Assembly: GCA_029933535.1 (NCBI GenBank)
Contig: JAOZNZ010000033.1
Coordinates: forward strand, 5,751-13,148
Reading direction: 5' to 3'
Length of the DNA: 7,398 bases
From: a bacterium
Lineage (GTDB): Bacteria; Auribacterota; UBA3054; B51-G9
Part shown: in pieces, positions 6,620 through 7,398 of the stretch
How the letters are laid out: each line of letters begins with the position of its first letter
Position numbering within the stretch: the stretch's first letter is position 1
Notes under the pieces: model-generated
The model's database searches: none
Told to the model about the DNA's origin: nothing
The model's input: only the letters and a program-made list of their open reading frames with translations
Translations under genes and position numbers: made by a program

Positions 6620-6694
6620 TTAAAATACGAAAAACTCACGAAACACAAATGTAGCCGCAAGAGAATCTTTTATGATTATAAATTAATCAAAAAT

Positions 6695-7398
6695 ATGAGT
6701 CATAAACATAACAAAAAAATGCTAAATTTGTTTTGTAATCAAAACAAATTAACTCGAAGAAATTTTCTGAAATCAGCAGCCGGCAGCGCGGCGGCAATGT
6801 GGCTTGGTCCTGGATTGCTTAACGCAGCAACTTCCCGCAAAAAACCTAATGTACTTTTCTTGCTGCCTGATCAATGGCGGTTTTCTTCATTTAGTCATGG
6901 AGAAATAAATGATAAGTTAGTGCAGACGCCTAATCTTGACAAGTTCGTTCAAGAAGGAGCGCGATGGAGGAAAGCTTACGCCACATGTCCTGTCTGCTCT
7001 CCTGAACGTGCCACAATAATGACAGGTCGTTATCCTCACCAAACCGGAATGATGGCCAACAACAAAATGCTTCCGCCGGGAGACCGCTGTTTAGCGGAAA
7101 TATTTAAAGAAGCCGGTTATGCCACTCATTACGTTGGCAAGACGCATTACGATGGTGAAGCCAAACCCGGATTTATTCCAAAAGGATGGCGACGTCGCGG
7201 TTTTACAACTTACGAAGGTTTCAACCGCGGACATAATTACACAACCGGGCAGGTTTATTTCGATAATGACGGCAACGAAGTTCACCCGACAGAATATGAG
7301 CCTAAAACACAGACGGATTTGGCAATAAATTTCATGAAGCAAAACCAACATCGTCCTTTCTTTTGTTATTTATCCTGGGGGCCGCCGCACACTCCTTA
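6695..7398 (+). CDS. Tat-exported sulfatase (partial, 3' end outside window)
   Basis: 234 complete codons, cut by the window end. Residues 19-45 form a Tat signal: LTRRNFLK, a short hydrophobic stretch with AAGSAAA, cleavage near NAA. The catalytic domain has the family I sulfatase landmarks: PNVLFLLPDQWR (51-62; first metal Asp D59, followed by Gln as in the DQ(W/L)R group), CPVCSPERATIMTGRYPHQTG spanning 98-118, VGKTHYDG (147-154; K149, H151) and GPPHTP (229-234). The presumed formylglycine precursor is C101 in CSPER, with Glu where Ser or Ala is usual in CxPSR. It should hydrolyse a sulfate ester outside the cytoplasm after maturation by a formylglycine-generating enzyme; substrate unknown, a polysaccharide being likely. 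Start at 6695 or the Met codon at 6719; neither has a ribosome site. A TATAAA at 6677-6682 could give a very short leader. Confidence 0.9.
   Translation, partial: MSHKHNKKMLNLFCNQNKLTRRNFLKSAAGSAAAMWLGPGLLNAATSRKKPNVLFLLPDQWRFSSFSHGEINDKLVQTPNLDKFVQEGARWRKAYATCPVCSPERATIMTGRYPHQTGMMANNKMLPPGDRCLAEIFKEAGYATHYVGKTHYDGEAKPGFIPKGWRRRGFTTYEGFNRGHNYTTGQVYFDNDGNEVHPTEYEPKTQTDLAINFMKQNQHRPFFCYLSWGPPHTP

Noticed and set aside
7091..7351. Minus-strand open frame within the sulfatase
   Set aside because: The plus strand holds conserved sulfatase motifs across the same interval, so this is a shadow.

Overview
The window reads like a PVC-superphylum bacterium (Kiritimatiellota, Lentisphaerota or a relative). 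The reasons are a Tat-exported sulfatase, a very large secreted protein with a PEP-CTERM-like tail, a secreted leucine-rich-repeat (LRR) protein, long AT-rich intergenic stretches and small palindromic repeats. The assignment is inference from gene content; there is no rRNA or marker gene here.

Layout: Positions 1-122 hold a GC-rich hairpin with a T-run and then AT-rich sequence. Positions 123-1316 (minus) encode a two-part cupin protein resembling class I mannose-6-phosphate isomerase. Positions 1317-1576 are repeat-dense: an octamer tandem array touching the cupin start codon, two copies of a C5...G5 palindrome, one of them carrying a precise 28-bp insertion, and a 71-bp inverted repeat between them. 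Positions 1577-5047 (minus) encode a 1156-residue secreted multidomain protein with three tandem sugar-binding-like modules, FN3-like and LamG-like regions, and an exosortase-type C-terminal signal. Positions 5048-5355 form a divergent intergenic region. Positions 5356-6570 (plus) encode a secreted internalin-type LRR protein whose promoter places the transcript start at or next to the ATG. Positions 6571-6694 hold a nested hairpin. Positions 6695-7398 (plus) are the 5' part of a Tat-dependent sulfatase cut off by the window end.

How the genes may work together: three of four products carry export signals, and sulfatase, putative carbohydrate-binding surface protein and sugar isomerase-like enzyme suggest capture and breakdown of a sulfated polysaccharide, with the cupin protein handling a released sugar in the cytoplasm. 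This is inferred from context only; no glycoside hydrolase, transporter or regulator is visible. No overtly new system (CRISPR, toxin-antitoxin, phage, transposase) is present. The most unusual items are the nested palindromic insertion, the octamer array abutting a start codon, the apparently leaderless LRR gene, and the triplicated module of the large protein.
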